A stretch of 49,309 nucleotides of DNA, taken from positions 1 through 49,309 of the forward strand of contig JAJQIH010000020.1 in NCBI GenBank assembly GCA_021199305.1, given 5' to 3'. Of the stretch, positions 9,410 to 18,612 are shown one piece after another (position 1 is the first letter of the stretch; each line of letters opens with the position of its first letter). The DNA is from Ruminococcus sp. (GTDB lineage: Bacteria; Bacillota; Clostridia; Oscillospirales; Ruminococcaceae). Made by a program: the position numbers and the translations under genes. The notes under the pieces are model-generated. The model searched no databases, was not told the DNA's origin, and worked only from the letters and a program-made list of their open reading frames with translations.

Positions 9410-9443
9410 ATCCGCTGCTCAAAAAACGAGCGGCGGATATTTT
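9410..9443. terminator. bidirectional terminator
   Basis: ATCCGCTGCTC (9410-9420) pairs with GAGCGGCGGAT (9428-9438, one wobble), flanked by A6 and ATTTTT. It separates two convergent genes. Confidence 0.85.
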
Positions 9444-9462
9444 TGTGTCAGTATTTAAAAAT

Positions 9463-10842
9463 CTAGTCTGCAAGCGGCTTGATAGTTTTTCTGTAAACAG
9501 ATCTGAAAAACAGCAAGCACAAAATAAGCGAAACGCATTCGGCTATCGGGAATGCAATCCACATTACGTTAATCGTGTTAAATACCTTTGCTAATACAAA
9601 CGCTACAGGAACCAGAACCACAAGCTGTCTGCAGATTGAAACTATCATCGAATAAACTCCGTGACTTAGCGCCTGAAGGGTAGCTATAATTATAATGCTG
9701 AAGCCTGCAAATATAAATGACGGAGCAATCTCCCTGAAGGCGATAGTTCCCATTCTTATCATTTCCTCATCGCTTGTGAAAAGCTTAAGCATCAGGTCAG
9801 GAATCGTTTCAAACAATACAAAGCCCAACAGCAGATATGCTACTGCCATAACAAAGCCGAGTCTCATTGTCGACATAATTCTCTTTTTGTGGTTAGCACC
9901 GTAATTGTAAGCTATAATCGGCGTCATACCGTTGTTAAGTCCGAATACAGGCATAAATACAAACGACTGAACCTTAAAGTAAACGCCTAAAACATTTACT
10001 CCGTTTTTGGCAATATTCTCCGGGAACAGATAGCAGATTTTATTGAGTGCCAGCGTCATAAACGAGGTTATCGACTGCATTATGATTGCGGGAAAACCAA
10101 CTGCGTAAATCTTCTTGATAATACGTCCGTTCGGTCTGAAGCCTTTAAGCGAAAGATGTATTTCCTTGTTGAACCTGATGTTGAATATAAGACCCAGCAG
10201 AGCTGCTATCGTCTGACCGATTACTGTAGCTATTGCTGCTCCTGACGCTCCAAGCTTCGGGAATCCGAAATATCCGAAAATCAGAATCGGGTCGAGGATT
10301 ATATTTATTATAGCTCCGGTTCCCTGAGTTATCATATTGTAGATTGTCTTTCCGGTCGACTGCAAAAGCCGCTCAAAGATTATCTGGAAAAACATTCCCA
10401 CTGAAAACATCATAATTATCGACAGATAATCCTTGCCGTAGCTGCGGATTTCAGCAGTCGGAGTTAAGAATTTATAAAAAATCTCCACGCCGAAAAGTCC
10501 TAACAGGAATGCCGCCAACCAGGATAAGAATGCCAGTAATACAGCGTTCTGAGCCGTTTTTCTTACCTCGTCCATTTTCTTCATTCCAAGGCTTTTTGAA
10601 AGGTAAGCGTTAATTCCGACTCCCGTTCCCGACGCTACCGCAATCATCAACGACTGAACAGGAAACGCCAGCGACACCGCAGCCAATGCGTACTGGTCAG
10701 GGTCTACTCTTGCAACGAAAATGCTGTCTACAATATTGTAAAGCGCCTGTACGAGCATCGATACTATCATCGGCAGCGACATAGTAATGAGCAGCTTGTT
10801 TGTAGACATCGTGCCCATTTTATTTTCTCTTGTTTCTTCCAT
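9463..10842 (-). CDS. MATE-family efflux transporter
   Basis: A 459-residue multidrug/toxin-extrusion transporter with about 12 hydrophobic helices in two homologous halves. The typical N-terminal TMSLPMIVSMLVQALYNIVD and the ADPDQYAL-like loop (VDPDQYALAAVSLAFP) are visible. Such proteins use a cation gradient to export small molecules or, in some Clostridia, unknown metabolites. ATG 10842 fits GAGAAG 5-6 bases upstream; the GTG at 10848 is too close to that site. Single gene; substrate cannot be read from sequence. A possible -10 (TATACT, 10886-10891) has only a weak -35. Confidence 0.9.
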   Translation of the reverse strand: MEETRENKMGTMSTNKLLITMSLPMIVSMLVQALYNIVDSIFVARVDPDQYALAAVSLAFPVQSLMIAVASGTGVGINAYLSKSLGMKKMDEVRKTAQNAVLLAFLSWLAAFLLGLFGVEIFYKFLTPTAEIRSYGKDYLSIIMMFSVGMFFQIIFERLLQSTGKTIYNMITQGTGAIINIILDPILIFGYFGFPKLGASGAAIATVIGQTIAALLGLIFNIRFNKEIHLSLKGFRPNGRIIKKIYAVGFPAIIMQSITSFMTLALNKICYLFPENIAKNGVNVLGVYFKVQSFVFMPVFGLNNGMTPIIAYNYGANHKKRIMSTMRLGFVMAVAYLLLGFVLFETIPDLMLKLFTSDEEMIRMGTIAFREIAPSFIFAGFSIIIIATLQALSHGVYSMIVSICRQLVVLVPVAFVLAKVFNTINVMWIAFPIAECVSLILCLLFFRSVYRKTIKPLAD

Positions 10843-10971
10843 TTCCACTTCTCTTTTCTATCATTTCTTTTTTCATACATCTATAAGTATATCAAAATCC
10901 TGTCGAAATTTAAAGACCTTTGCATATAGAAAAATGACTGTTATTTGCCCTCCTTTTGTTGCAATTTATAC

Positions 10972-11009
10972 AAAAAATTCCGAACGCTTATTACAGCGCC
11001 CGGAATTTT
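10972..11009 (-). terminator. terminator of the YfhO-NUDIX pair
   Basis: Read on the minus strand, AAAATTCCG..CGCT pairs with AGCG..CGGAATTTT (wobbles at two places) and runs into T6. It sits 16 bases past the NUDIX stop. Confidence 0.85.
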
Positions 11010-11025
11010 GCTATATGAACTCACT

Positions 11026-11559
11026 TTACTTGATAAAATTTTTCGCCTTTAAAATCGCAATTTGCGTTTTGGCATCGGGAATTTCATCATCAATCACCAT
11101 CTGATAAGCCTTGTCAAACGGCATTTTTACAACGTCTATAAACTCGCCCTCGTCAAGGTGAGTTTCGCCGAACGACAGGCCAGTTGCAAGATACATATAA
11201 ATAACCTCAGTATCATAAGCTACTGTCGGGTAGAGCTTTCCTAAAGAAACTACGCTTTCAGCCTCAGCGCCGATTTCCTCCTTCAGCTCTCTTATTCCGC
11301 AGGCAAGCGGCTCCTCGCCCGCTTCCCTTTTACCTGCCGGAATTTCAAGAAGCACCGTCTTGAAGGGATAGCGAAACTGCTTTACAAGATATATATTTCC
11401 GTCGTTGTCGACAGGCAAAACGCAAACGCCGCCCGAATGGTAAACGACCTCTCTTATACTCTGCTTGCCGTTTTCAAGCTCGATTTGCTCCTTCGTTATC
11501 CGAATGATTTTTCCGTTGTAAATTTCTTCAACGCCAAGCGTTTTTTCTTCTAAATGCAT
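11026..11559 (-). CDS. NUDIX hydrolase, ADP-ribose pyrophosphatase type
   Basis: A 177-residue enzyme with the complete Nudix box, G-K-R-E-A-G-E then RELKEEIG (about residues 75-97). Upstream lies the YLVKQFRYP strand, and the DTEVIYMYLATGL segment follows, both typical of ADP-ribose/ADP-sugar pyrophosphatases (NudF type) hydrolysing ADP-ribose to AMP and ribose-5-phosphate. GGAGG precedes ATG 11559 by 7-8 bases. Its first 10 bases overlap the end of the YfhO gene, so the two are translationally coupled. The exact substrate is inferred from family. It could also clear ADP-ribose made by the sirtuin/macrodomain cassette, but that is speculation. Confidence 0.9.
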   Translation of the reverse strand: MHLEEKTLGVEEIYNGKIIRITKEQIELENGKQSIREVVYHSGGVCVLPVDNDGNIYLVKQFRYPFKTVLLEIPAGKREAGEEPLACGIRELKEEIGAEAESVVSLGKLYPTVAYDTEVIYMYLATGLSFGETHLDEGEFIDVVKMPFDKAYQMVIDDEIPDAKTQIAILKAKNFIK

Positions 11560-13853
11560 TTTCTTTTCCTCCGTTTATTTATTATCATATATGCTGCAAA
11601 TATCACTACTCCGCAGCCGCTTATTACCGCTCCCTGCTTTACTCCAAAGGTAAAGTAGCTGAACTCGATTTCGCTTTCGCCCTCGTTTACAAAAACTGCG
11701 CAAAGTCCGTTGTCGACCTTTATAATCTCAGCTTCATCACCATTGACAGTAGCCGTAAAGCCGTTGTCGAACGGCACGCTGAACAGCACCAATCCGCTGC
11801 TGTCTGCGTTTATTTTTGCGCTGAATCCGTAAGAATCGTATTCAAAATCATAGCAGGCGGTTTCTCTTAGCTGCTCTGCAGTATTTTTAAGATTATATGT
11901 GTTGTAGGTTGCCTGAACGCTTTCAAGCTCCGTCAGGCCGAGAGCTTCAGCATAATCGTCGTCAAGCACAACCGCTTTTGTAAGCATTTTACACTTCTGG
12001 TCTGTTGTAAGATTCTCAAAAACATCGCTTGAAATATATTCGTCAAAGAACAGTCCCATAGAAACGTAGTTTTCATTTTCGTAAATATCAAAGCCGTTTT
12101 GCGTTTCAAGATATTCAAAGCCGTACTCACTGAAGTCATTTGAATCGTCGTCATCAACCTCGTCGAGGTAATACTTTACCGACAAAAGCGTTCTGAGAGA
12201 TGTATACTGCGTATCAATTCTGCTTGCTACATCTCTTGTAAAGCCGAGCGACTGATAGAACTCCATAATTGAGGTTGACACATTAGTATTAAAGCACCGC
12301 ATTGTTGAATATCCCCAGAGCATTGGGAAGTTGTCGGTGTTTTCGCTTGTATCAATTCTATAAAAGGTATCGCTTTCAGGAAGGGTTATATCGGCGTTTA
12401 TCGTGGCGTCGAGATACTTTTCGGGGTCAGGCCCCTGAGAAATTCCGTAGTAAATATTTACCGCCAGAAACAATCCGCAGCTAAGAGCAGTAACTCCCGC
12501 TACCCGCCTTGTATAACGCTCGTCCTTTTTAACAAAGTAAATAAGCAAAATTGCCGTCAGGAACAAAGCCAACGTAACTGCAACCTGAAGGATAAACAAA
12601 GCGTCGTATTCCGCCATATCGAAAAATACAAGCTCGCCGTCCTCGTTCTTTGGCAGGAAATACACAAGCACAAAGACAAGCGTTATAATCCCAGTCGGCA
12701 CTACTCCCTTTTTTATGTCGACCTCGTCGCTTTTGTCAAAGCAATAGGCTGTCATCAGAGCGGTTATAAGCGAAAGCTCAAAAAACCACCTTGCATAGTA
12801 GGTTGTATTAAAAAGCTGAAAGGCTGAATTTAAAATTGGCACCAGAGCGAACACAAAAAGCGTTAAGCAAAGAGTTTTTATAAAGCTCTTTTTCTTGCTT
12901 CGCAAAAAAGCTATTACGCCAATCATTGAAAACAGCGGCAGATAACCCGCAATCGACGCCCAGTTTGCGCTGTCGGCATTAAAAATATTGCTTCTCGCAG
13001 GAGGGTCTGGCATCATAAAGAACGACTGAATAATTCTGAGTATTCTGTACTTGTCGGAGTATACTATATAGTCAAGTCCGGAAAGCGAATTTTCAAGCCG
13101 AGGGTTGTCTATTATCGCCAATGCGCTCGGCAACAGTAAAACCGCCGCCATTAAAATTCCGACAGCACATTCAAATACTATTCCAAAAAACTTCTTTACG
13201 GTTATGTCGAAGCCTTCGCCCTTATAGATACAGCGTATTACGAGATAGATTATGAAAAATACTCCCTCAGAGATAAAGAAATAGTAGTTTGTAAAGGCGG
13301 CCAGCGCCGTTGTAAGCGCTAATACTCCCCTGTTGCCGTCGTTTACATACATTTCAAGCGCTAACAGCAGCAACGGAAAGAATGCGGCAGCATCATGGAA
13401 ATGATAAAAGAAGAAGTTATAGCATTGCGCCGCCGAAAAGGCATAGAGCATACTTCCTATAAAGCAGGAGCTGTTCTTCTTTAAAAATCTGCCCATGAAG
13501 GCATAAGAGGTAAGCGCAGCTACAGCAGTTTTAAGCGCCATTATTACAGGCATTACATAAACCACTGCACCCTGAGGAACCAACAGAGTGAGATAAAAGA
13601 AAATACTTCCCGTATTATAAAACGAATAGGCTGTAAAAAGACTTGAGCCTAAATCGGTTCCCCAGTCAAAGCCGAAAAGACCGTTTTGCCGAATCTGTTC
13701 GTTTACGTGATAATAAAACGGAATTTCCTGAGAATTGTAATCTCCGTAATAGGTAAAAATACCGCCGTTATATATTATCATCGGAAGCATTGCGATAAGC
13801 ATTATAAAAAACGCTGTAAAGAATACAAACGCATAGCTTCTTTTCTTCGTCAC
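11550..13853 (-). CDS. YfhO-family polytopic membrane protein
   Basis: A 767-residue protein with about 13 membrane helices over the first two thirds. It carries the YfhO signature near the N-terminus (YNGGIFTYYGDYNSQEIPFYYHVN) and a C-terminal extracellular beta-rich domain followed by a last helix and KRRKRK tail. In Bacillus and Listeria YfhO proteins act in glycosylation of wall or lipoteichoic polymers as GT-C-fold glycosyltransferases. The best start is GTG 13853, 7 bases after GGAGGTGA, because the upstream ATG (13904) lies within the leader without a ribosome site. Cotranscribed with the NUDIX gene. Function here is by family only. Confidence 0.88.
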   Translation of the reverse strand: MTKKRSYAFVFFTAFFIMLIAMLPMIIYNGGIFTYYGDYNSQEIPFYYHVNEQIRQNGLFGFDWGTDLGSSLFTAYSFYNTGSIFFYLTLLVPQGAVVYVMPVIMALKTAVAALTSYAFMGRFLKKNSSCFIGSMLYAFSAAQCYNFFFYHFHDAAAFFPLLLLALEMYVNDGNRGVLALTTALAAFTNYYFFISEGVFFIIYLVIRCIYKGEGFDITVKKFFGIVFECAVGILMAAVLLLPSALAIIDNPRLENSLSGLDYIVYSDKYRILRIIQSFFMMPDPPARSNIFNADSANWASIAGYLPLFSMIGVIAFLRSKKKSFIKTLCLTLFVFALVPILNSAFQLFNTTYYARWFFELSLITALMTAYCFDKSDEVDIKKGVVPTGIITLVFVLVYFLPKNEDGELVFFDMAEYDALFILQVAVTLALFLTAILLIYFVKKDERYTRRVAGVTALSCGLFLAVNIYYGISQGPDPEKYLDATINADITLPESDTFYRIDTSENTDNFPMLWGYSTMRCFNTNVSTSIMEFYQSLGFTRDVASRIDTQYTSLRTLLSVKYYLDEVDDDDSNDFSEYGFEYLETQNGFDIYENENYVSMGLFFDEYISSDVFENLTTDQKCKMLTKAVVLDDDYAEALGLTELESVQATYNTYNLKNTAEQLRETACYDFEYDSYGFSAKINADSSGLVLFSVPFDNGFTATVNGDEAEIIKVDNGLCAVFVNEGESEIEFSYFTFGVKQGAVISGCGVVIFAAYMIINKRRKRKCI

Positions 13854-13890
13854 TTCTATCTCACCTCCGCTGATTTTCGTTTCAATATAT

Positions 13891-13920
13891 AGTATACTAC
13901 ACAAAAAGCGAGTTAGTCAA
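13891..13920 (-). promoter_or_regulatory. YfhO promoter
   Basis: Minus strand TTGACT (13915-13920), 18-base spacer, TATACT (13891-13896). It is back to back with the yjbQ promoter; the two -35 boxes are 2 bases apart. Confidence 0.8.
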
Positions 13921-13922
13921 TA

Positions 13923-13951
13923 TTGAAAAAGTGTGAAGTTTATGCTATACT
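13923..13951 (+). promoter_or_regulatory. YjbQ-YdcF promoter
   Basis: TTGAAA (13923-13928), 17-base spacer, TATACT (13946-13951). Confidence 0.8.
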
Positions 13952-13990
13952 TGTATTACAACAAAATTTTCAGATTTCGGGAGGCATATT

Positions 13991-14386
13991 ATGGTATACG
14001 AATACACGCTTAAAACTCAGAAGCAAAACTTTTACAACATTACGTCTTTTGTTAAAAATGCCGTCAAGCAAAGCGGAATTATAAACGGTATTGCGGTAGT
14101 TTACTGCCCTCACACAACGGCAGGAATTACAATTAACGAAAATGCAGACCCTGACGTTGTCACAGACCTTTTGTATGCGCTTGACGTTACATACCCGGAC
14201 CGCCCGGAATTTCGTCACGCCGAAGGAAATACAACCGCTCACATCAAGTCGTCTGTAATGGGCGCTTCTCAGACGGTTATAATCGACAACGGCAGACTTC
14301 TTCTCGGCACGTGGCAGGGAATTTATTTTACTGAATTTGACGGACCGAGAATCAGGAAATACTACGTTAAGGTAATCGAAGGATAA
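13991..14386 (+). CDS. YjbQ/UPF0047 family protein
   Basis: A 131-residue protein of the UPF0047 family. The motifs VVYCPHTTAGITINENADPDV (split about residues 37-57) and the conserved H in RHAEGNTTAHIKSSVMG are both present, and GTWQGIYFTEFDGPR near the end is diagnostic. Family members have a low thiamine-phosphate synthase activity in E. coli, but the real role is unknown. GGGAGG precedes ATG 13991. The stop TAA overlaps the next start (TAATG), so the pair is coupled. Confidence 0.93.
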   Translation: MVYEYTLKTQKQNFYNITSFVKNAVKQSGIINGIAVVYCPHTTAGITINENADPDVVTDLLYALDVTYPDRPEFRHAEGNTTAHIKSSVMGASQTVIIDNGRLLLGTWQGIYFTEFDGPRIRKYYVKVIEG

Positions 14387-15147
14387 TGATTTCAGTAAAG
14401 CTCATTTTACTTTGTGTTGAAGTCTTTTTGCTTGTTCTGTTTTTATTTCCGATTATTCTGGACGTTTTAAACTTCGGAAATATTGCAGGCGGCATAGCTT
14501 GCGCTATAATGCTCATAGTAACTATTTTTGACAAGCAGTTTTTCTCACTTGTCACTTTTCTCTGGCAATCGCCGCCCGGCAGAGTGCTTGTTATTTTTGT
14601 AGGTGCTATAATAGCGGTTGGCGTTGTGCTGGCAGTTGTTTTATCGGCTTTGATGATAAAAGCGCAACACAATAAGAGTGCGGGCGATACAACCGTTATA
14701 GTTTTAGGCTGTAAGGTAAAGGGTAAACGCCCTAGCAGAATGCTTCGCTACAGACTTGACAAGGCTTATGAATATCTGTGTGAAAATGAAGATGCTGTTT
14801 GCATAGTTTCAGGCGGACAGGGTAACGACGAGCTTATTTCAGAAGCTGAATGTATGTATGGTTATCTCGTTGGCAAAGGAATTGAAAGCAAACGAATTAT
14901 CAAAGAGGACAAGGCTACCAGCACAGAAGAAAATCTAAAGCTTTCAAAAAAGATAATAGATGAAAGGTCGCTGACGACAAGCGTTTCGATAGTCACCGAC
15001 GGATTTCACCAGTACAGAGCTTCATATATTGCCAAAAAGTGCGGCTACAAGCGGGTTTACGCTCTTTGCGCTTATACAAAGTGGCAGTATATCCCCTCCT
15101 ACTGGGTCAGAGAGTGGGCAGCGATTTTAAACGAATGGTTAAAATAA
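14386..15147 (+). CDS. YdcF/SanA-type DUF218 membrane protein
   Basis: A 253-residue protein. Four hydrophobic helices (residues about 1-95) precede the DUF218 domain, with TVIVLGCKVKGKRPSRMLRYRLDKA (split at about 101-125), VSGGQG, and the TEENLKLSKKII/VTDGFHQYRA segments. Family members such as SanA and ElyC act in envelope integrity or peptidoglycan precursor supply in other bacteria, without an assigned reaction. Translation is coupled to YjbQ by TAATG. A terminator follows directly. Confidence 0.9.
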   Translation: MISVKLILLCVEVFLLVLFLFPIILDVLNFGNIAGGIACAIMLIVTIFDKQFFSLVTFLWQSPPGRVLVIFVGAIIAVGVVLAVVLSALMIKAQHNKSAGDTTVIVLGCKVKGKRPSRMLRYRLDKAYEYLCENEDAVCIVSGGQGNDELISEAECMYGYLVGKGIESKRIIKEDKATSTEENLKLSKKIIDERSLTTSVSIVTDGFHQYRASYIAKKCGYKRVYALCAYTKWQYIPSYWVREWAAILNEWLK

Positions 15148-15180
15148 AAAAGCAGAGTGAGTAAAATCTCCTCTGCTTTT
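15148..15180. terminator. bidirectional terminator
   Basis: AAAAGCAGAG (15148-15157) pairs perfectly with CTCTGCTTTT (15171-15180); it lies between convergent ydcF-like and spoIIID genes. Confidence 0.88.
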
Positions 15181-15187
15181 CTCTTTG

Positions 15188-15445
15188 TTAAACCTTGTGA
15201 GCGTTTAAATATTTAAGCCTGGTTGCCTGACCGCCTCTTATATGACGCTCAGATTTATTTATCTCAAGCACTTCTTTTACCTGCTTATAAAGTCCGGGAT
15301 TTACCTTTTTAAGCTTTACGGACACGTCTTTATGTACGGTGCTTTTGCTTATTCCAAACTGCTTGGCGCAAGCCCGAACGGTTGCTTTGTTGTTGGCAAT
15401 ATATTCGCCGAAAAGCACGCATCTTGTATCGTCCGACAAATTCAT
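15188..15445 (-). CDS. spoIIID: sporulation transcription factor SpoIIID
   Basis: An 85-residue DNA-binding protein of the mother-cell programme. The helix-turn-helix TVRACAKQFGISKSTVHKDV is followed by NPGLYKQVKEVLEINKSERHIRGGQATRLKY (split), which is the classic SpoIIID tail. The start is ATG 15445 with AGGGGAG 8 bases upstream; the GTG at 15454 would overlap that site. It regulates sigma-E genes and sigK in Bacillus. Upstream, CATATACT (minus strand, near 15475-15482) with ATA about 14 bases before it loosely resembles a sigma-E promoter, as expected for this gene, but the spacing is short. With the Spo0A genes at 48.7 kb it indicates a sporulating organism. Confidence 0.95.
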   Translation of the reverse strand: MNLSDDTRCVLFGEYIANNKATVRACAKQFGISKSTVHKDVSVKLKKVNPGLYKQVKEVLEINKSERHIRGGQATRLKYLNAHKV

Positions 15446-15554
15446 ATAACGCACTCCCCTTGTTCTTTTTGTAAAGTATATGCCACACTTTACTTTTATA
15501 GAACTTTATAGACCACCCCTTTGAAATATCTATGGAAATATTTTTCTTAAATCG

Positions 15555-15583
15555 TTGCATAAACGCTCAAAATATGTTAAAAT
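15555..15583 (+). promoter_or_regulatory. promoter of the DUF6106-acpS-nnr operon
   Basis: TTGCAT (15555-15560), 17-base spacer, TAAAAT (15578-15583). Confidence 0.7.
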
Positions 15584-15626
15584 CATTTTAAGCGCTATGC
15601 TGAAAATCACATTAGGAGATGCTAAG

Positions 15627-16130
15627 ATGGATAATTATAAAGAACAGCTTGTAAAAAAGGGCAAAGACCCTTCGGACACTATGAAACGACTGCTTGTAAC
15701 GCTTGGCGGAATTTTGGTTGCTGCCATTCTTGTGGTTCTGTCAATTCAGTTTTTAGGAAACTTTCTGGTAGGACTTGTTCTGGCTGGTGTTGCACTCTGG
15801 GGAACATATTATATTATCGGCGGTTTTTATACTGAATACGAATATATCTTCACAAACGGCGACTTAGACGTTGACAAAATTATGGGACAGCGAAAGAGAA
15901 AGCGCCTTATTACGGTTGAGCTTAAAACTGCTACTGTCTTTGACAAGGCGGAAAACGCAGAAGAAGCTAATCGTGCAATTGTAGACGTCAGCTACCGTCA
16001 AAGCGATTGCAACTATTACATCGATTTCAATCACAAAGATCTGGGCAACGCCAGAATGATTTTTACGCCGAACGAGGAAATGATAGAAATTATCAATCAC
16101 AGCCTTCCGAGATCCGTTAAAAGGGTATAA
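15627..16130 (+). CDS. DUF6106-like small membrane protein
   Basis: A 167-residue protein starting at ATG 15627 (AGGAG 9-10 bases upstream). Residues 1-20 are polar, about 21-65 form two hydrophobic helices, and the rest is a cytosolic domain with YEYIFTNGDLDVDKIMGQRKRK and a late INHSLPRSV. It resembles the DUF6106 family seen in Clostridia, of unknown function. First gene of an operon with acpS (3 bases downstream), nnr and a lipoprotein gene. Confidence 0.7.
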   Translation: MDNYKEQLVKKGKDPSDTMKRLLVTLGGILVAAILVVLSIQFLGNFLVGLVLAGVALWGTYYIIGGFYTEYEYIFTNGDLDVDKIMGQRKRKRLITVELKTATVFDKAENAEEANRAIVDVSYRQSDCNYYIDFNHKDLGNARMIFTPNEEMIEIINHSLPRSVKRV

Positions 16131-16133
16131 ATT

Positions 16134-16493
16134 ATGTACAAAATCGGAACGGATATTGTTGAGGTTGAAAGAATCAAAAAAAGCGTTTCAAACGAACACT
16201 TTAAGCTTAAGGTCTTTTCTCCCGACGAGTTAAGCTTTATCGAGAAAAAGAAAAACCCGTTTGAATCGTTTGCTGGAAACTGGGCGGCAAAGGAAGCCTT
16301 TTCCAAGGCAATCGGCACGGGTGTGCGTTCCTTTTCGCTTGCTGAGGTTGAGGTTTTAAGAGATAATCTTGGAAAGCCGTATCTGAAGCTTTCAGGAAAT
16401 GCGCTTGCTGCTGCTGATGGCCTTTCCTTTGATGTCAGCATCAGTCACACAAAAACGCTTGCGACCGCAACGGTTATAGCCTTTAAGGAATAA
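16134..16493 (+). CDS. acpS: holo-[acyl-carrier-protein] synthase
   Basis: A 119-residue 4'-phosphopantetheinyl transferase that loads CoA-derived phosphopantetheine onto apo-ACP for fatty acid synthesis. The Mg-binding GTDIVEVERI (residues 5-14), the FAGNWAAKEAFSKAIGTG motif (about 46-63) and the terminal DVSISHTK are all present. The length is that of the AcpS class. It follows the DUF6106 gene by 3 bases with only a weak ribosome site, suggesting coupling. Confidence 0.95.
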   Translation: MYKIGTDIVEVERIKKSVSNEHFKLKVFSPDELSFIEKKKNPFESFAGNWAAKEAFSKAIGTGVRSFSLAEVEVLRDNLGKPYLKLSGNALAAADGLSFDVSISHTKTLATATVIAFKE

Positions 16494-16514
16494 ATTTACT
16501 GAGGATAAATTTTT

Positions 16515-18029
16515 ATGAAGATTATTACCAAAGGACAAATGATACAGGCTGAACAAGGCTCCGTCTTGCACGGAGTTTCTTTGTCACATCTTATGGACAA
16601 TGCAGGCTTTTCACTTTTTACAGCTATTAAGAATTACGCTTACAAAAATATGATAAGCGACTGCCTTTTGATTGTAGGCTCCGGAAACAACGGCGGCGAC
16701 GGCCTGGTTTGCGCAAATTTGCTTTTTGAAGCAGGCATTATACCAACCATCCTGCTGGTATCAGATGTCAAAACGGAGCTTGCAAAAAATGCACTGGCAT
16801 CTCTTAGTCCTGAAATCGAGGTTTTAAGCTGTGAAAATACCGACTTTGAGAAAATAATACAAAGCGCAAATATAATTACAGACTGCGTTTTCGGAACAGG
16901 CTTTCACGGAGAGTTCAGAGATAACGTCAGGCAGATTTTTGAAGCTGTCAGCAATTCAACCGCTTACAAAATAGCTTGCGACCTGCCGAGCGGCGTAAAC
17001 TGCGAAAACGGCTTTGTGGCAAGCGGCACAGTTAAATTTGACAAAACAGTTACCTTCCACGCAGCAAAGCTTGGCTGTCTTATTTCCCCGGCAGGGGAGC
17101 TTTGCGGAGAAATTGAGGTTTTTGATATTGGTATACCGCCTGCTGCTAATTTATCTCTTCCTATAAAGGAAATGAACGCCGACTTAGCACGGGAGTTTTT
17201 GCCAGAAAGGCCCGACAACGCCCACAAGGGTACGTTTGGAAAGGCCTGCCTTTTAGTAGGCTCAGACAAATATATAGGCGCTGCAATTCTTTCAGCTACC
17301 GCCTGTCTCAGAAGCGGAGTAGGACTGGTAAATGTTATGTCGGTGGAGAGCGTTGTAAACGCTATTGCACCGAGCATTCCCGAAGCGATATTTACTCCCC
17401 TCGTCGGTTCAGACGGAGTAATTGCAAAGGAAAATGCAGAGCTTGTTTTAAAGGAAGCTGAAAAGGCAAACGCTTTGCTTATAGGCTGTGGCATACAAAA
17501 AACTCCTGAAACGGTTGAGCTTGTAAAACGGGTGGTTGAAGGCTATAGGGGTACAATAATTCTCGACGCAGACGGAATAAACTCAATTTGCGAGAATATA
17601 GATGTATTAAGAAGCACCGAAGCAAACGTCATTTTAACGCCTCACCCAGCTGAGCTTTCAAGGCTTATTGGACTTAGCGTCGCCGAAACGATTGAAAACA
17701 GAATATCAAGCGTTATGAGCTTTTGCGACGAATATGGCGTTACAATGATTTCAAAGTCAAGAGAGTCGTTTGTATATTCTTCAGATGAGGCTTATCTTGT
17801 TTCAAAGGGAAATTCTGCTCTTTCCAAGGGCGGAAGCGGAGATATGCTCGCAGGAATCTGTACATCTCTTATCGCACAAGGAGTTGAGCCGACAAAGGCG
17901 TTGGCACTTTCCTCTTATATTTCAGGCGAGTGCGCCGAAAGCTTATCCAAAGACAAATCAAAGCGAGGAATAATTGCAAGAGATATTTTAAACGCTCTGC
18001 CCGGTGTTTTCTTTAATATTGAGAATTAA
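16515..18029 (+). CDS. nnr: bifunctional NAD(P)H-hydrate epimerase / ADP-dependent dehydratase
   Basis: A 504-residue metabolite-repair enzyme that restores damaged NAD(P)HX. The N-terminal YjeF_N epimerase (about 1-210) has LIVGSGNNGGDGLVCANLL (split) and DCVFGTGFHGEF. The C-terminal ribokinase-like dehydratase (about 225-500) has HKGTFGKACLLVGS, ILTPHPAELSRL and the nucleotide loop NSALSKGGSGDMLAGI (about 433-448). Fusion of both activities is usual in Clostridia. Its neighbour acpS is a common partner in Firmicutes. Confidence 0.95.
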   Translation: MKIITKGQMIQAEQGSVLHGVSLSHLMDNAGFSLFTAIKNYAYKNMISDCLLIVGSGNNGGDGLVCANLLFEAGIIPTILLVSDVKTELAKNALASLSPEIEVLSCENTDFEKIIQSANIITDCVFGTGFHGEFRDNVRQIFEAVSNSTAYKIACDLPSGVNCENGFVASGTVKFDKTVTFHAAKLGCLISPAGELCGEIEVFDIGIPPAANLSLPIKEMNADLAREFLPERPDNAHKGTFGKACLLVGSDKYIGAAILSATACLRSGVGLVNVMSVESVVNAIAPSIPEAIFTPLVGSDGVIAKENAELVLKEAEKANALLIGCGIQKTPETVELVKRVVEGYRGTIILDADGINSICENIDVLRSTEANVILTPHPAELSRLIGLSVAETIENRISSVMSFCDEYGVTMISKSRESFVYSSDEAYLVSKGNSALSKGGSGDMLAGICTSLIAQGVEPTKALALSSYISGECAESLSKDKSKRGIIARDILNALPGVFFNIEN

Positions 18030-18045
18030 CACTGGAGAGGATTAT

Positions 18046-18537
18046 ATGAGATTAAAAGCATTTGCGCTTGCTTTATCTTTATCTCTTTCGCTTTGTGCCT
18101 GTAATGAAACAGAGCAGGTAAAGCTGAAGGCTCCTTATAGCTGCGAGGTTACAATTTCAACAGACGCTGACACCTATTCGGGAGCTTTAAAAAGAGATGA
18201 AGGAAAGTGGACGTTTACATATTCTGAGCCTGAGGAGATTGAAGGACTTACAATTTGCTATGAAGGCGACGAATACAACGTAAAGCTCGGGGATATTGAG
18301 TTTTCAGACGACAGAGAATCACTTCCCGACAGCGCAATCAGCACGCTTATTATTTCTTCCCTCGACTCGGCAACGCTCTCATCAGACGTTAAGTACACCA
18401 CCAACAACGATACTGTCGTCGCTAAAGGAGTTGTCGGCGAAAGCGCATACACTATAACCTTTAAGGACGACATTCCAAAAAGTCTTTCTGTCGAAGGAAT
18501 TGAGGTTAAGTTTTCAGATTTCAAATCAGAAGAATAG
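18046..18537 (+). CDS. small lipoprotein of unknown function
   Basis: A 163-residue protein from ATG 18046 (GGAGAGG upstream). A lipoprotein signal ends at LSLCAC (lipobox, lipidated Cys about residue 20), and an acidic beta-rich domain follows (SCEVTISTDADTYSGAL, LTICYEGDEYNVKLGDIEF). The pattern of alternating strands recalls LolA-like or outer-surface beta-sheet lipoproteins of Firmicutes, but no family is certain. Last gene of the operon; terminator 16 bases on. Confidence 0.75.
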   Translation: MRLKAFALALSLSLSLCACNETEQVKLKAPYSCEVTISTDADTYSGALKRDEGKWTFTYSEPEEIEGLTICYEGDEYNVKLGDIEFSDDRESLPDSAISTLIISSLDSATLSSDVKYTTNNDTVVAKGVVGESAYTITFKDDIPKSLSVEGIEVKFSDFKSEE

Positions 18538-18553
18538 ATAAATCAAAGCACAA

Positions 18554-18585
18554 AAAGGCACAGAGCAAAATAACTCTGTGCCTTT
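18554..18585. terminator. bidirectional terminator
   Basis: AAAGGCACAGAG (18554-18565) pairs perfectly with CTCTGTGCCTTT (18574-18585). On the minus strand it is followed by TTTTTG, serving pckG; it also closes the acpS-nnr operon. Confidence 0.85.
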
Positions 18586-18612
18586 AGTTGTTTCAAATAA
18601 TTTTTTTGCAAG